Assembly: GCA_905220665.1 (NCBI GenBank) | Contig: CAJNAR010000008.1 | Span: 1-64,000, forward strand | Length of the DNA stretch: 64,000 nucleotides | Source: Albugo candida | Taxonomy: Eukaryota > Oomycota > Peronosporomycetes > Albuginales > Albuginaceae | Direction of reading: 5' to 3' | Part shown: piece after piece, positions 1-10,629 of the stretch | How positions within the stretch are numbered: the first letter of the stretch is position 1 | How the letters are laid out: the number at the start of each line of letters is the position of its first letter | Position numbers and translations under genes: made by a program | Notes under the pieces: model-generated | What the model was told of the DNA's origin: nothing | What the model saw: the letters and a program-made list of their open reading frames with translations, nothing else | Database searches by the model: none

Positions 1-264
1 TAAATAAAAAGCAGTTTCATAAATCACTTTAAATCTAGTAGAAAAATAGAAATAATTAGTAATACATTATTACTGAAATCAAAAAGCTGATTATTATTTC
101 ACTACTGAATGAGCCCATAATGAAAAATTCATCCAATCATATACAAAATAGATTAAAAACTACCTGACCTTTTTCTTTATTTTAATCTAGTAGAAACTAA
201 AAATAATCAGTAAGAAATCACTTTCGAATTTGAACTAACTCAGCTACGTGAGTTTAAACTTCCC
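1..264. repeat. AT-rich leader with a 34-bp direct repeat
   Basis: No gene is visible here. Bases 28-60 and 181-214 are near-identical direct copies sharing the core AATCTAGTAGAAA followed by an AAATAAT(T/C)AGTAA tail, about 150 bp apart. This could be a tandem duplication or part of an older repeat. Nothing else was recognised. Confidence 0.5.
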
Positions 265-1045
265 ATGTGGCAAACGCTATCCCGCCAAGAAGTTGTCAGA
301 GCGAATGCCGACTCCCAGTATGAGTGGCTCTGTACTGACGAGGAAGTGCTGATGAGCTTTCTTACGACTCGCTTCCGGAGGTTGCTCCTTCAGAAAAGAG
401 CAACAGGATTCATCGAATTAAGTTTTTCCAGCTGCTTTTTTTTCAGATGCGACACAAAATGTGTCCGGATGCGATCGTTCAAGCATGGAACACGGAGTAT
501 GTGGTGTTGCAAGAGGATTGATGGGGAAACTGAAGGTTTGTGACAGTGAATGGATGCAAACTATCGACTGGTCGAAGTTCTATGTGCACATTGCTTCAAT
601 TAGGGAGCGTATTCCTTGCGCTGTGCGGTTGGGTATACATGTCGACACTGCCCTGCAAGGGCATTGAAATTCAACAATCAACTTCGAGCCCATCCGTGCT
701 ACCAAACGTTGAGCGCAACTTCTTACGGCAATTGGAAATTTGGACGATCTCTTTGCCCATTTCGCATTGGAACAACGTGAACCTTCACGTTATTGTTTAA
801 TGGATCAATAATCATATCATGTGTTCTCGCTTGGCGTTTCGAAAATGAATCAAGCTACATGCGATTCCAAAGTGATGCTGGCTAAATTGTTACGATGGGA
901 GGAGGTTAAAAAATTGGAGGAAAATGATCGTCAAGAAGCTATGGCTCAACTAAGCAGCGCGGTTAAAGAAACTGCTGATATGGTCAGGAAGTTGAAGCGC
1001 AAAGTAGCTGATCTCGAGAATAGGTCCAAGCTTAAAAATGAATAA
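265..1045 (+). pseudogene. Degenerate host gene with C-terminal coiled coil (possibly a sorting-nexin/BAR type)
   Basis: Coding-like sequence on the plus strand shifts among three frames. At 728-808 one frame reads a clean segment containing GNLDDLFAHFALEQREPSRY before a TAA at 809-811. At 821-1045 the coding sense continues with RWEEVKKLEENDRQEA and then a lysine/glutamate-rich heptad region ending LENRSKLKNE, stop at 1043-1045. The last part is a strong coiled-coil signal. A helical region followed by a charged coiled-coil tail would fit the BAR half of a sorting nexin, but no PX domain is recognisable upstream, so the family assignment is only a suggestion. At least one stop and two frame changes separate the pieces, so it looks like a pseudogene unless introns account for the shifts; no convincing GT...AG pair was seen. 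Frames before 700 are too weak to interpret. Confidence 0.4.
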
Positions 1046-2320
1046 GAGAAAACCCTTATATGTTTATATTTTTATTTTCCGATATTGAAGCCAACTCATG
1101 ATACAATATGGGAAGACAGCATGGAATGAATGTAATTGAAGCTACTAAATGAGTTATGGCTTCTTAGATTATGATAACAAAAATGAAGAACACAAGAAGC
1201 GTCGTTGGTGGCGTATGAGACTATCATCCTGTGTTGACTTGACCAAAACTACTTCAACATCAATGAGATCGGATGAATCCAATATGGAATCGTTGTAGTA
1301 CACTAGTGTGGAATGTAAAGCTGATTGGGATGAATTAAATGAACGATAATATCTCTCTGTAAGAAGTTGCTTCATACCCACACAGTTTTTGATCCCATCA
1401 CGTCGCGTATGTTTGCATCATATCGGTAAGAGCTTCATAATACCTTAAATGTAGATATGACAATTCCCCATGCGATGAACTTCAATTTAGACTCCTGGTT
1501 GTCGAAATGAATGGTTTTAAACGCATCAAGCAGGTCTCGCACCGCTAATGTTGATATTGCTTGCACACTGGATCGTTCGATATACAACCAAGTCCATTTG
1601 GCTTGCTCAAAACACCAAAATTGAAGCAAGTCCATTTCGGGCGCGTGATGATTGTCAATGAATGTATAGCCCACAGAAGCTCTCCCATCTTAATAAGCGT
1701 TAAAATCAGTCGTTTACTTTCACGTTTGCTTTTCAGTGGATCACCTTCCAAATAGTTTCAATTTTTTTCGATTCGGGCATCCAAATGCGTTAACTTCCTC
1801 GAACGCTTGATGCTGTTACCGTAATTTATCCAGTTCTGGACAGATTGAGCTGTCATTTATATCCCCTTTGTCGGATATTGATACAAAAGCTGCAACAAGA
1901 TCTTTTACATCACAAAATATACTATCTTTGTTATTTTGATCCATTGAGCTTGAGGAGGGATCATAACCTTTCGTCTTTATCTTTTTCGATCCTTACATCT
2001 GCGAAGCAATGTGAGATAAGAACGATTATATGTTTTCCGATCGGCAATAAGGACATCCGGTGAAGCCTAACGATGGCATCAAGTTAGTAGTTGGAGGTGC
2101 TTCTTTAGTTTCTTCCATTATGATTTGATTTCAAATTCAAATCTGAAAATGTATATACACGAATTCAATCCAACTCGCCGTATCGGACACGCGACCAATG
2201 TATATACTCAACGAAGTAACTACTCTTTTTTCTCTGACCTTGGACTCACCGCCGCTTACCTCCTTCGCAATGTCGACTAGAACAAGGAGAGCGTGCCACC
2301 TACAAAGCATTTGAGTTGCA
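1046..2320. other. No gene recognised
   Basis: About 1.3 kb without a convincing open frame on either strand. The minus strand may carry the tail of the decayed coding region at 2321-3265, but stops are frequent in all frames. No repeat or RNA gene was recognised. Confidence 0.4.
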
Positions 2321-3265
2321 TCAAACTGGCTTCTTCGGCGTGTATATCATTTGTAGATCCATAGTATATGTGAAGAGTTGAAAGTCATTGATGGTACTGC
2401 TCATTTCGTTTTCAAACCGTTCTAAATGCGTAGCCTTGATCTCTTTCATCGTTTTCGGATCCGAATCGGAAGACACATTTGTCACGAAGGACCTCCATGA
2501 GCAGATGTCAACTTCCATTAGCTGATGTTTGTTTGCCAAACAGCAATGAATGAATTTATACAAATCCGCTACTCATGACGTCAGGATTCGCACGAAACGA
2601 AACTTTTCCGTCTGAGCTGCGCTCATCACACCTTTCATTTCGTTTATGCGTTTGGGAAGCTACCGCAAGGCCGCACTGGTGGCGGCACGGAACACTGGGT
2701 TACTGACTTCGCTTATCATCAATTGATAAAGCTCCGGGATCAGGTCGAACAAAGCCTTCAATCATCTTGGTCAACTTCTTCGATTCTTTATCTTCTTCTC
2801 TTCTTCCATGGTACTGCCTCATCCATATTCTGGCTTTTAGGATATTCTTGTTGGTATCTGGCCATTGTAGCACATTCTCATGAAGCGCGTCCACAAGACT
2901 CTCATGTACTTCCCCTCCACCGCTTGCCGCACGATGTATTTTAATTCTTCATATTTTCTTCCATCCGATACCTTTGCACACTCCACAGCCACATCGAAAT
3001 GTTTTTTACCATGTTCATCATTCTCTGACACAATCCGATCCCAAATTGTATGCATGATCACTTTATTCACCTGAACGATTTGTAAGTCTATCTGGAAGAA
3101 GACTCCATCAATAAGAAGCGAGCAACCAGCACTCCATGTTGAAAAGATGTCTTTGGTGTACTCTACCTGTGCAGTTGGGCTTCCACCAGCGAAATTGTCA
3201 GCTCCCGGGCTTGTTCTTCGGGATGGCGATGACGTTCTAGAATATTGTCTAACGAATTGAAACAT
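2321..3265 (-). pseudogene. Decayed host-gene segment, family not recognised (part 1)
   Basis: Three minus-strand frames follow one another with small overlaps: 3265-2837 (142 codons), 2894-2700 and 2563-2321. The first has good coding character, including stretches such as KHFDVAVECAKVSDGRKYEE and a C-terminal MCYNGQIPTRIS; the next frame is lysine/glutamate-rich (REEDKESKKLTKMIEG). The order and spacing suggest one gene broken by frameshifts and read from high to low coordinates. I do not recognise the family. The mixed helical, soluble composition without membrane segments suggests a cytosolic scaffold-type protein, which is inference. It lies downstream of the ATG6 pseudogene on the same strand and may be the 3' end of one long wreck extending up to about 6.4 kb. 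Confidence 0.4.
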
Positions 3266-3652
3266 GCTTATTGTCGTCAGCTATTATGTCGATCAAACAG
3301 TACACACCAATCTGCTTTGACTGTGAAATCTGAGGATCAACAGTGTTGCACAAGAACGAGTAAGGTCGATATGGGCGGTGAGTTTTTTCTATGAAAACAT
3401 TCTGTGCGTCGTTCAAGCTTAGGGACAACTTTCATCGAATACACTTGATGGGACCAATTCTACTTGATCGAGCCACAATTTGCTCGTGGGGCGCATCGCG
3501 TTCCTACCATATTCCATCAATAGGAGAAGGCTTGATTAATATTATGATCATATTATAACAGCTAATTTGAGCTACCGATGCTGGAATACTATAGATCACT
3601 GTGGAGTGCATAAAGGCAAACGCCCTAGATACAAACAAATCACTTCATGGAG

Positions 3653-4753
3653 TCATTGCGCTATGATGATCACCTTATAGCTATTGACTGACGAGTGGGC
3701 TCGGTATAAATTGTCTGACAATTTTTCTATGATGAAGATGGGTAGTGCCTTCTCATTTCTCCATAAAAGCTGTTGATAGTCGCGTTTTTGCGTATTGTGT
3801 GATAGCGATTGATTAGGAAGAGCACCTATAGCGAAGGACCTAATAAAGTCGCTCACACGCATATCGCAATCAATCAAACTCGTGTGTTTCATCTCTGTCC
3901 GCAAATCCTTCAAGGTCTGGTGATTTTTCCAGACTCTAACAATGTGATCGGCCATTGCTTCCTCTTAATGACATTTTCTATTTAGATGGCGACTTTGTGA
4001 CGATGCAAATACGCGCTTGTAATGCTCTCAGCAGTCTAGTTAAAATTGCACAATGTGAAGGTACGTCGATCGGTGCTGAAAGTCTCGCAATTTTATTTTC
4101 AGCGGCTGGCAATAGTTTCATCGGAGGCTGTTGCGCTTTTACATAATCTCTGTACCATTTACGAACATTCTTCGACAGTAACAGATCCACAGATATAAGA
4201 TGCCGATAGTGTGGACATAGACATAGTGAAATAGATCACCGTATCGCCAAGTACTCTCCTGCCTTGGCCTGTATTGCATTGGCGATGCAATAAACCCTTC
4301 GGCGATATGACAGCATCCGTCTTGAGCCTCAGTGCTTTGCACATTTGCTAGAGAAACTCCACGCATTGAATGATTCGAAAGAAAAATAAATTTGATTGGA
4401 ATTATACGTTGTGTTAGTTCACGTCAACGCGATATGAATGATATCACTCTGCTCGGAGAAAGACTTCTTCCGGACTGAATTATACAAATCTCAAATTCGT
4501 TATTGCATCATTGAATGCGATCTTCGATATGCACGCCAATGAATCATTAGACCCAATCTTTAAACGTATGAATGCGTTGTCGGTTTGTTTCGGAGACGCC
4601 TTCGGCATTGTGTCGCAATAACCTTGCAGCAGAGCACCTGAAAATGCATCGTGATGTCATCGCACACGTGCAAGATTCGCTTTGAATCTTAAACGCATCA
4701 TAAAGTAGACGAAAAGCCACTAGAAATTGTGAGTATTGTTCATCTTCCATCAT
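3653..4753 (-). pseudogene. Decayed host-gene segment, family not recognised (part 2)
   Basis: Minus-strand frames at 4753-4547 (QFLVAFRLLYDAFKIQSESC), 4366-4139, 4190-3978 (KNVRKWYRDYVKAQQPPMKL) and 3955-3653 (RVSDFIRSFAIGALPNQS) have coding-like composition and fall in serial order with frame changes between them. The 4190 frame ends at a stop near 3978 and the next begins at 3955, consistent with a point of decay rather than separate genes. No catalytic motif or named domain was recognised. It could belong with the segments on either side as one long, mostly helical protein. A translated search with frameshift tolerance would decide. Confidence 0.35.
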
Positions 4754-5471
4754 CCATTACAACGTTTTGCATGAGATATTCAAAATAAACTCGTGACTTT
4801 TCATTAAACGTTTCAGTTCCACATCCAAAGCCGAATACAAATGCAATTCACACCACACCAATTCGTCGGACGTGTGGGTTATAGGCTAAGCACTCGTACT
4901 GGGAATTGGAATAACGAGCTCATGCAGAAAGAGCTTCTCGAAAGGCCAAAAAAAATCACAAATTGGATCGTTTCTCTCTGTAATTTATCAGAAGCAGCAA
5001 ATGCTCCCTCGACAAGCGCGTTGCTCTTTTGACGTCAATGGTTATATTCGGTACAGCCGAATTGTCGCTGTTCGCCATATCGAATCGGAAGGAGCTTAAG
5101 CATGCCATATTTTCCATGAAACGCCGTGATTCGGATCGGATAAATTACTTGTCACAATACTGACCAGAATTACTATTTCCGCACTATTAGTCCTCAGCAT
5201 CATATCATCGAAAGAGTATACGATAAAGCGCAAAATTAAGATGCTGGAAACAAATCCTTAACCCCATTTCGATGCAAAGATGAATTTTATTTTTGATTCA
5301 GTAAGACTCTTTTCTTAGCGCTATTCTACGTCCTTTGATTTACTTAACTAACCATGAGTCCCATAACGTGTAACCAGCGCGTATAAAAAAATTAGAATGA
5401 GGATTCCATCATGCTCTGGCATTGTGAGCCAGGGGAGATCGCAGGGGTTCCAAAGATGCTGGTGAAAGGAG

Positions 5472-6480
5472 TCAGATATCCGTGTTGCTTACTGTGTGAC
5501 GCTTACATAAAGTGATCAACACCGCGTTGCATGGACAATCACGTGCTAATGTACCAACTGCTTTTATGGCCTTGAGACTGGAGTATTTGGATTGACTGCG
5601 GAAAACGCCAGAAAGCACCACCTCGGACGCATGTGTCCGATATCGAAGGTCGCGTTTAACTGGAAGTGAATCCAATGGAGTTTCGTATTATACCATTGTG
5701 CGTATGGATACAATCTTGCTCTAATATTCGTCCCTAAAACCGACTTGGTAGTCTTTCTGTTTCCTGAGTACTTGTCGTAAGGTGTGTACGCCTTCCAGAG
5801 CTATATCGTGCAATGTGTTGGTCTCGGTACGCGACAAAAAGGCTTTATCAATCGCGATCAATTTCATTTGCACGTGCAAAGATACCATTTGCCATTTCGT
5901 ATTGAGCATATCGGCTTGTGGCTCACTTTTTTTCGTAGCGTACGTCTTTTGTATCCGTTGTAAAGTTTGTCGTCAATCTCTTTGCTGTAGCGTTCGTCCG
6001 ACTGCATTCCAATTGACAAGATGCTTGCATCTGTTCGTCTTCTACATGATCCGAACCGATACGCACGATTTACTCTCTTTATCAACCGATTGGTAGTCGC
6101 AACATACAAGATGTTAATTCCAAAATAGCAGAGCGATCAGGAGGACCATTGCATGATAAGTAATCAGACGTCCTAGAAGGGCAATGTGGAAGCGTATCTC
6201 GATCCATGTGGCGTTTCTCCTTAAAAGCAACACCCTTTCAATTAGTCGTCGTTTCTTGTACCTCGGAATGTCGTGCAGGCGATCTCGGAACAGTAGTTTA
6301 TCAAAGTGATGAAAGATATCATAACTGCGATCAAGAACAATGGAGATTTAGATGCGTTTCTTCAGGCTTCATGGCGCACGATGTAGTCATAAACGGCTCT
6401 AATTGTAGCTGCGATGATATTTTATCCAAAAACTGTCGTGTTCGTCAAAACGGAGTATACCAGCACTATCCTTGATCCCA
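5472..6480 (-). pseudogene. Decayed host-gene segment, family not recognised (part 3)
   Basis: Directly downstream of the ATG6 pseudogene on the same strand, broken frames read in order: a basic segment near 6280-6200 (RDRLHDIPRYKKRRLIERVL), a segment near 6150 (ALLGRLITYHAM), 5909-5721 (MKLIAIDKAFLSRTETNTLH followed by a leucine/valine-rich helix) and 5675-5472 (KAIKAVGTLARDCP). Composition is helical and soluble. I considered tethering-complex and augmin-type subunits but found no signature strong enough to name either. It is probably the 5' portion of the gene whose later parts lie at 4753-2321. Confidence 0.35.
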
Positions 6481-6489
6481 TCTTGAGAA

Positions 6490-8014
6490 TGACCCAGATG
6501 AGTAACCATTTGAGATCTATAAGGGCATACTAATGCTTTTGTTCACTCTTCCAACCGATCCTCCAAGAAAAAAATTCAGTACCCACCTAGGCACCGGCGT
6601 ACGATTTGTGATGCAAGGGTAAGTCCTTCCAAGCATGAGTTGAATTGACTATTCAGAAAATCATCACTGTCCGACTAATACCTACAACAAAATAGCATTA
6701 GACTTGATGACTATGACCACGTCCATAGTGCACTACAAGCGATTGCGAAGCGAACTCCGGTAGTGCGTATTATTTTGTACGTACTTCCCAGAACCACGAG
6801 TTTGTAACGCTTGATAAAAATGCCATTAGCTCGCTATTTACCCCGAGGAAGAAACAACTAACTCTGCAAACTTCAAATCCAAAACTTCTGCAAGTGTATG
6901 AAGAAAGAAGCGCTTTCCCCGAAGCCAGTATTGATATCATTCCACTCTACATGCACTATGAGAGTTCGTCCCAATCGAAATGAATTGATTGTTCCAGATG
7001 CGATATTGTGAAATGTCTGATAGGCAACTTTGCCTTTCTGTCTTGGCAGTGTGCTCATTCAAGAGGTCGTATCGCGACAAAGCAATGTCACGAACTTCTT
7101 CAGATGTCGCTTGTGCAAAGTCTATGTGCTTGCATTGTTTCGATAGCGAGTATTCTTTCTCTTTCAATGATCTCATCGCGGTTTTCTCGAAATCCTTCTC
7201 TTGTTGCTCAAGTTGAGACTGTTCCTGTAACATGACTGAAAGACTCAAACGCAATATTGATTCTTCTTTTGCATACTATCAGGCAGGATTGTGGTTATTT
7301 CGTATGGAAAATAAATGCTCTTCCCTACATGATTAAGCTCCTCTCCATATTCTTTGATGTTTTACTTGAGTCTCTGAGCAGAAGAGTTCATAGACGATCT
7401 CAGGTGGAGTACACCACACCGTTTTTCGTGCTATATGTATTCGACATGAGAGTCTAGTACTCTGAGCATCAAATCGACACATTTCTTGCACATTGAAGAC
7501 ATTACGGGCATCTCAACGCTATAGAGTACTTCAAGTGGCATCCAATTTCAATTTCTTTTAGAATCCGTACCATAGTGCATGTCTACTATTCATCACATAG
7601 ACATGGTGACTCATGTGTTCATATTTAGTAGCCTGCTGTGAAGTTTCATTCTTTCTCGGTGCATAAGCACAAGCTGTTGATTGATCAAGAAATGAGGGTG
7701 GTAAAAACATGCTATTACTTGGTGTTAATTCATCGGGTTAAGAAGTCAGATCCATGGGAGTACAATAATCTATCAGCTGGTCCATTTTCTTCTCCTCCAA
7801 ATGTGAGATATGAATAATGTCAGGATCATGAACCTATCATTGACGTCGCCATATTCATTTTGTGATAAGAATGTGATGACTTGACAACAATCGATGAGAT
7901 TGATATAGAGTTTGATAGGAGAAGATATGAGTCTCCTAGAGCCTGTGCAGTTTGGCTGGTCTTTTTAATGATGTCATCTTCTACTGTTTTTGAGCATCGG
8001 TCGCAGCACCTCAT
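6490..8014 (-). pseudogene. ATG6: ATG6 / Beclin-1 pseudogene
   Basis: Atg6/Beclin-1 is the regulatory subunit of the Vps34 PI3-kinase complex that starts autophagosome formation. The minus strand holds the whole architecture in order, broken by frameshifts. (1) An N-terminal start at 8014 gives MRCCDRCSKTV, with the family's first CxxC. (2) A second CxxC near 7490 reads CKKCVDLMLRVLDSHVEYI, like the CEEC-T-LL block that begins the coiled coil in Beclin-1. (3) A glutamine/glutamate-rich coiled coil lies at 7254-7060 (SQLEQQEKDFEKTA). (4) The evolutionarily conserved domain at about 7010-6880 includes GTINSFRLGR and then VEWNDINTGFGESA, matching GTINNFRLGR and VEWNEINAAWGQT. (5) After one frame change come HTLAEVLDLKFAEL and RYKLVVLGS. 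(6) Near 6560-6530 is a GGY-IFF block followed by TKAL, matching the GGYSI...WTKALK C-terminus. At least four frame changes and several stops make it non-functional as read. The family identification is firm. A DDE transposon begins 30 bp upstream of the start codon. Confidence 0.85.
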
Positions 8015-8298
8015 TCGATTATAAGGACGTACGGTTGGCTTATACACTGCACACCACCTATAATCTGTAACGTTTTTAGGCCTTAGTGAATATACTACTC
8101 TTCACGCATAAATCATCGCATAACAAAAACAGAGATTTTATATGATAGATACAGTCTAGCGCTTCAAAACAAAAGGCTTCGATTTTAAATTAGATCATTT
8201 TTGGATAATTTATGAGGCTCTAAAAGTTGCCCTGTTTCTCAAGATTTAACTATTATATACAATCAAAGCGTGAACTTTGGCCGCCATCAGTGGGCAAA

Positions 8299-8317
8299 TT
8301 AGGGTTTAGGGTTTGAG
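8299..8317 (+). repeat. Short TTTAGGG telomere-type run
   Basis: Bases 8299-8317 read TTAGGGTTTAGGGTTTGAG, about two and a half units of TTTAGGG, the telomere repeat type used by plants and oomycetes. It lies inside DDE copy 1, downstream of the transposase stop. It is too short to mark a chromosome end and could be chance or a double-strand-break repair scar. Confidence 0.4.
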
Positions 8318-8356
8318 TAAAAGTGTAATATATTATCTTTTTATTATACTTACAGT

Positions 8357-10475
8357 TCATACAGTAGTTACTAAAGCATTGCTGTCTGTGTGAACTGAGT
8401 CTGGAACTCTTCGATGTGATCGGTACTTTTTCATAGCATATTCCGTGAATTTTCCGGTTAGATCTTCCCGACACACATCCATATAAAGGAAGCACTTTCT
8501 AGCATGGCGAATGATTGTTGCGAGCGACAATGAGGCAAGTGCTTTCGGAGCTGTCGCGACCAATCCTTTTCATGTGTAATCGCACTTTTCCCTCGCGTAT
8601 CGTTTTGCTTCCCCCACAAAAGCTTTGTATAAAATTAAATACGCAATGAAATTTGGGGTAAAATATGATGAGTTGTCCCGCCGCGGTGATTGTCTCTTCC
8701 AACAAATCTTTTTGAGCTTTAAAGTCTGGCTGGTTAAGTATAACACTGCGGCCGCAGCAGCTACCTGTGTCACCACATTTACCCCGGCAATCCAAGCGAA
8801 GGTTTCTCGTCCTGAGGTTGCGTTCCTTTAGGAGGATCTTTATGCCTTTTAGTAGTCCGGCCAGAAGATGATCTGCGGGGAGTACCAAGGATTGTGATGT
8901 CCCATCTCCAAACATTCCATTCCGCATCACCGGTTGCTTTCCTCCCGGTCCAAAATTCATCCGTTGAGACACGAGAGCATCTTCAGCAAATGCTGCGTGG
9001 CTAGTCCCATTGTCGAAAGCGAAGAAAGCTTTTGCGTGGGGAAACTGAGCATCGAAAATGGTAATTGCAGCATCCCGGACTTCCCTTTGAAGGTCTTCCG
9101 AAGTCTATTAAACATCATAGTTCTTGCCGATAATGTGATTAGGCAAGCCTCTCCTGGAAGATTGCTGTGTTGAAGCTTATTTTTTGCTCAAAGCTAGTCG
9201 ACCCCCTTGAATAAGACAGAAAATGTTAACTCTTAATAAAAGTAATGAGTTGAAAACTCTAGAATAAGAGACTTACCACAATCACTCTGGAAATCGATGA
9301 CATGTATCGATCTCCCAGCCCCCTTCTTGCGCAGTGGCTGCTCGCCATCAGGATGCCATACCTTCTTCTGGCCATCATGGGCGGCAAGTACGCTTTCATC
9401 ATGCTTCACTAAGATGATGGCATCTCTGGCAGGCCAAATCTCCGATTCCATTTCCGGTCCAAAACATTTCGGCATAAATGGCTCATAGATTCTCATTTAT
9501 TCCAAAAACTGAGTACTATATGCCACAACAACTTTTCGTTTATTGCCATCAACGTACATGCCTTTCCTCACTTCTGAATAGCGTAGACCAAGTAACTTCA
9601 TCTAGTGGGTCACAGTGCTGAGGTGGATTGATGCGGTGGGATCAATTTCTGGAAGTATTTTCTCGTTGACATGCTTGGTAAAATCCGTTGGTACAACGCA
9701 GAATTTTTTTGTTTCGAAGGTAAAGCCGCACATCTGCAATGATATCTTCATCCTCTAATAAACGGATTGTTTAAACATGCTTTCCCTGCTTGCTCTCGGG
9801 AAAATAACCAGTTTCAAGATATAAACGTCCCATGCAACGAAGCATCTCGGCAAACCAACGCCCTTTTCAATTCGCCGCCGTAATTATTTGCGAGGCAGCA
9901 ACTCTCTATTTTGCAATCACGATAGACCATTAATAAAATAAAATTGCGCTAGAGAATGCGCAAATTAAATTAAATATTCCTGACTGCCGCAGAGTATAAC
10001 TCTGAAGTATCCTGCAACAGAGGCAAGACGCAGCCGCATAATTCCCCGCCGTGATTCATTTTGTTTTCGCAGTTTTACAGGCGCTCTTTGAAGATTGTTG
10101 TGACAATAAAGAGGTCTTTCATCTATCGAGTCCTCTCTTTCAGAGTCTATAGGCTGACGCTGTGTGGCTTTAGCCTTGAAGTATGTCTCTAGCTTTCTTC
10201 AACCACTAGCTGCTTTTTCCTGCGCTGCTCATTTGCGCCGCTTCGCTCTGTCGGAATCTCCAAGGTATCGAGAAGGCCGTTTACAAGCATACTCAACACT
10301 CACAATAATGGTGTCCGTTTGCTCTTCCTCAAAATCATCGAATTCAACTTCTAAATTTGCCTTTATATCGCTCCTAGATTCGATAGTTGAACTTGATATA
10401 TTTCCGGCTTTTTTTCGTCTTATAAGCAGCCCGCATAGCTTTCATGTGACGTTGCTGGTTTGATGTTCGAGGCAT
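8357..10475 (-). pseudogene. DDE transposase, copy 1, decayed
   Basis: Predicted DDE transposase. The start is taken at the ATG at 10475, giving MPRTSNQQRHMKAMRAAYKT, a basic N-terminus like that of the other copies. After a heavily damaged 0.9 kb, the core appears at 9496-9233 with KHDESVLAAHDGQKKVW and GEQPLRKKGAGRSIHV (HDES, probably the first catalytic Asp). At 8972-8850 comes MNFGPGGKQPVMRN and a LVLPADH segment. At 8700-8620 is FYPKFHCVFNFIQSF, where related copies have HCELN(Y/-)IE; here the presumed catalytic Glu is Gln. The C-terminus at 8563-8380 ends YMDVCREDLTGKF then KKYRSHRRVPDS. Several frameshifts and the E-to-Q change mean no active enzyme. Motif roles come from family knowledge and were not tested by alignment. 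Confidence 0.8.
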
Positions 10476-10629
10476 GCTGCTTAGATCCGCGGGCTGGCAG
10501 AAAAAAGAATGTGTTTTGTTGTCAAATAAGCAGGATGGTTGGTATCAAGATGAAATGAGATGGGGAAAAAGCTGTTGGAAAGGTATTGGGGGGTTTGAAT
10601 TTACGCGGTTATAGATGACTTGCACTATA

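Larger units (their letters stand above)
8045..10627 (-). mobile_element. DDE transposon copy 1 (IS630/Tc1/mariner-like, TA target)
   Basis: A 2583-bp element. The left end at 8045 reads CACTGCACACCACCTATAAT; the right end at 10627, read inward on the opposite strand, is TAGTGCAAGTCATCTATAAC. These form an imperfect terminal inverted repeat of at least 20 bp that matches the ends of the two other copies in this window. Each end is flanked by TA (8043-8044 and 10628-10629), consistent with TA target duplication. It encodes a decayed minus-strand transposase. Insertion was just 5' of the ATG6 pseudogene and probably separated it from its promoter, although the order of gene decay and insertion is not known. 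Confidence 0.85.

Noticed and set aside
5472..6480. Exocyst, dynein or augmin subunit identity for the minus-strand wreck
   Set aside because: Helical composition invites such guesses but no diagnostic motif was found, so it is left unnamed.
8299..8317. Chromosome end or subtelomere
   Set aside because: Only about 2.5 telomere-type units, located inside a transposon with sequence continuing on both sides.
10164..10463. 99-codon plus-strand frame
   Set aside because: Antisense to the N-terminal part of the DDE copy 1 transposase, which starts at 10475 on the minus strand.
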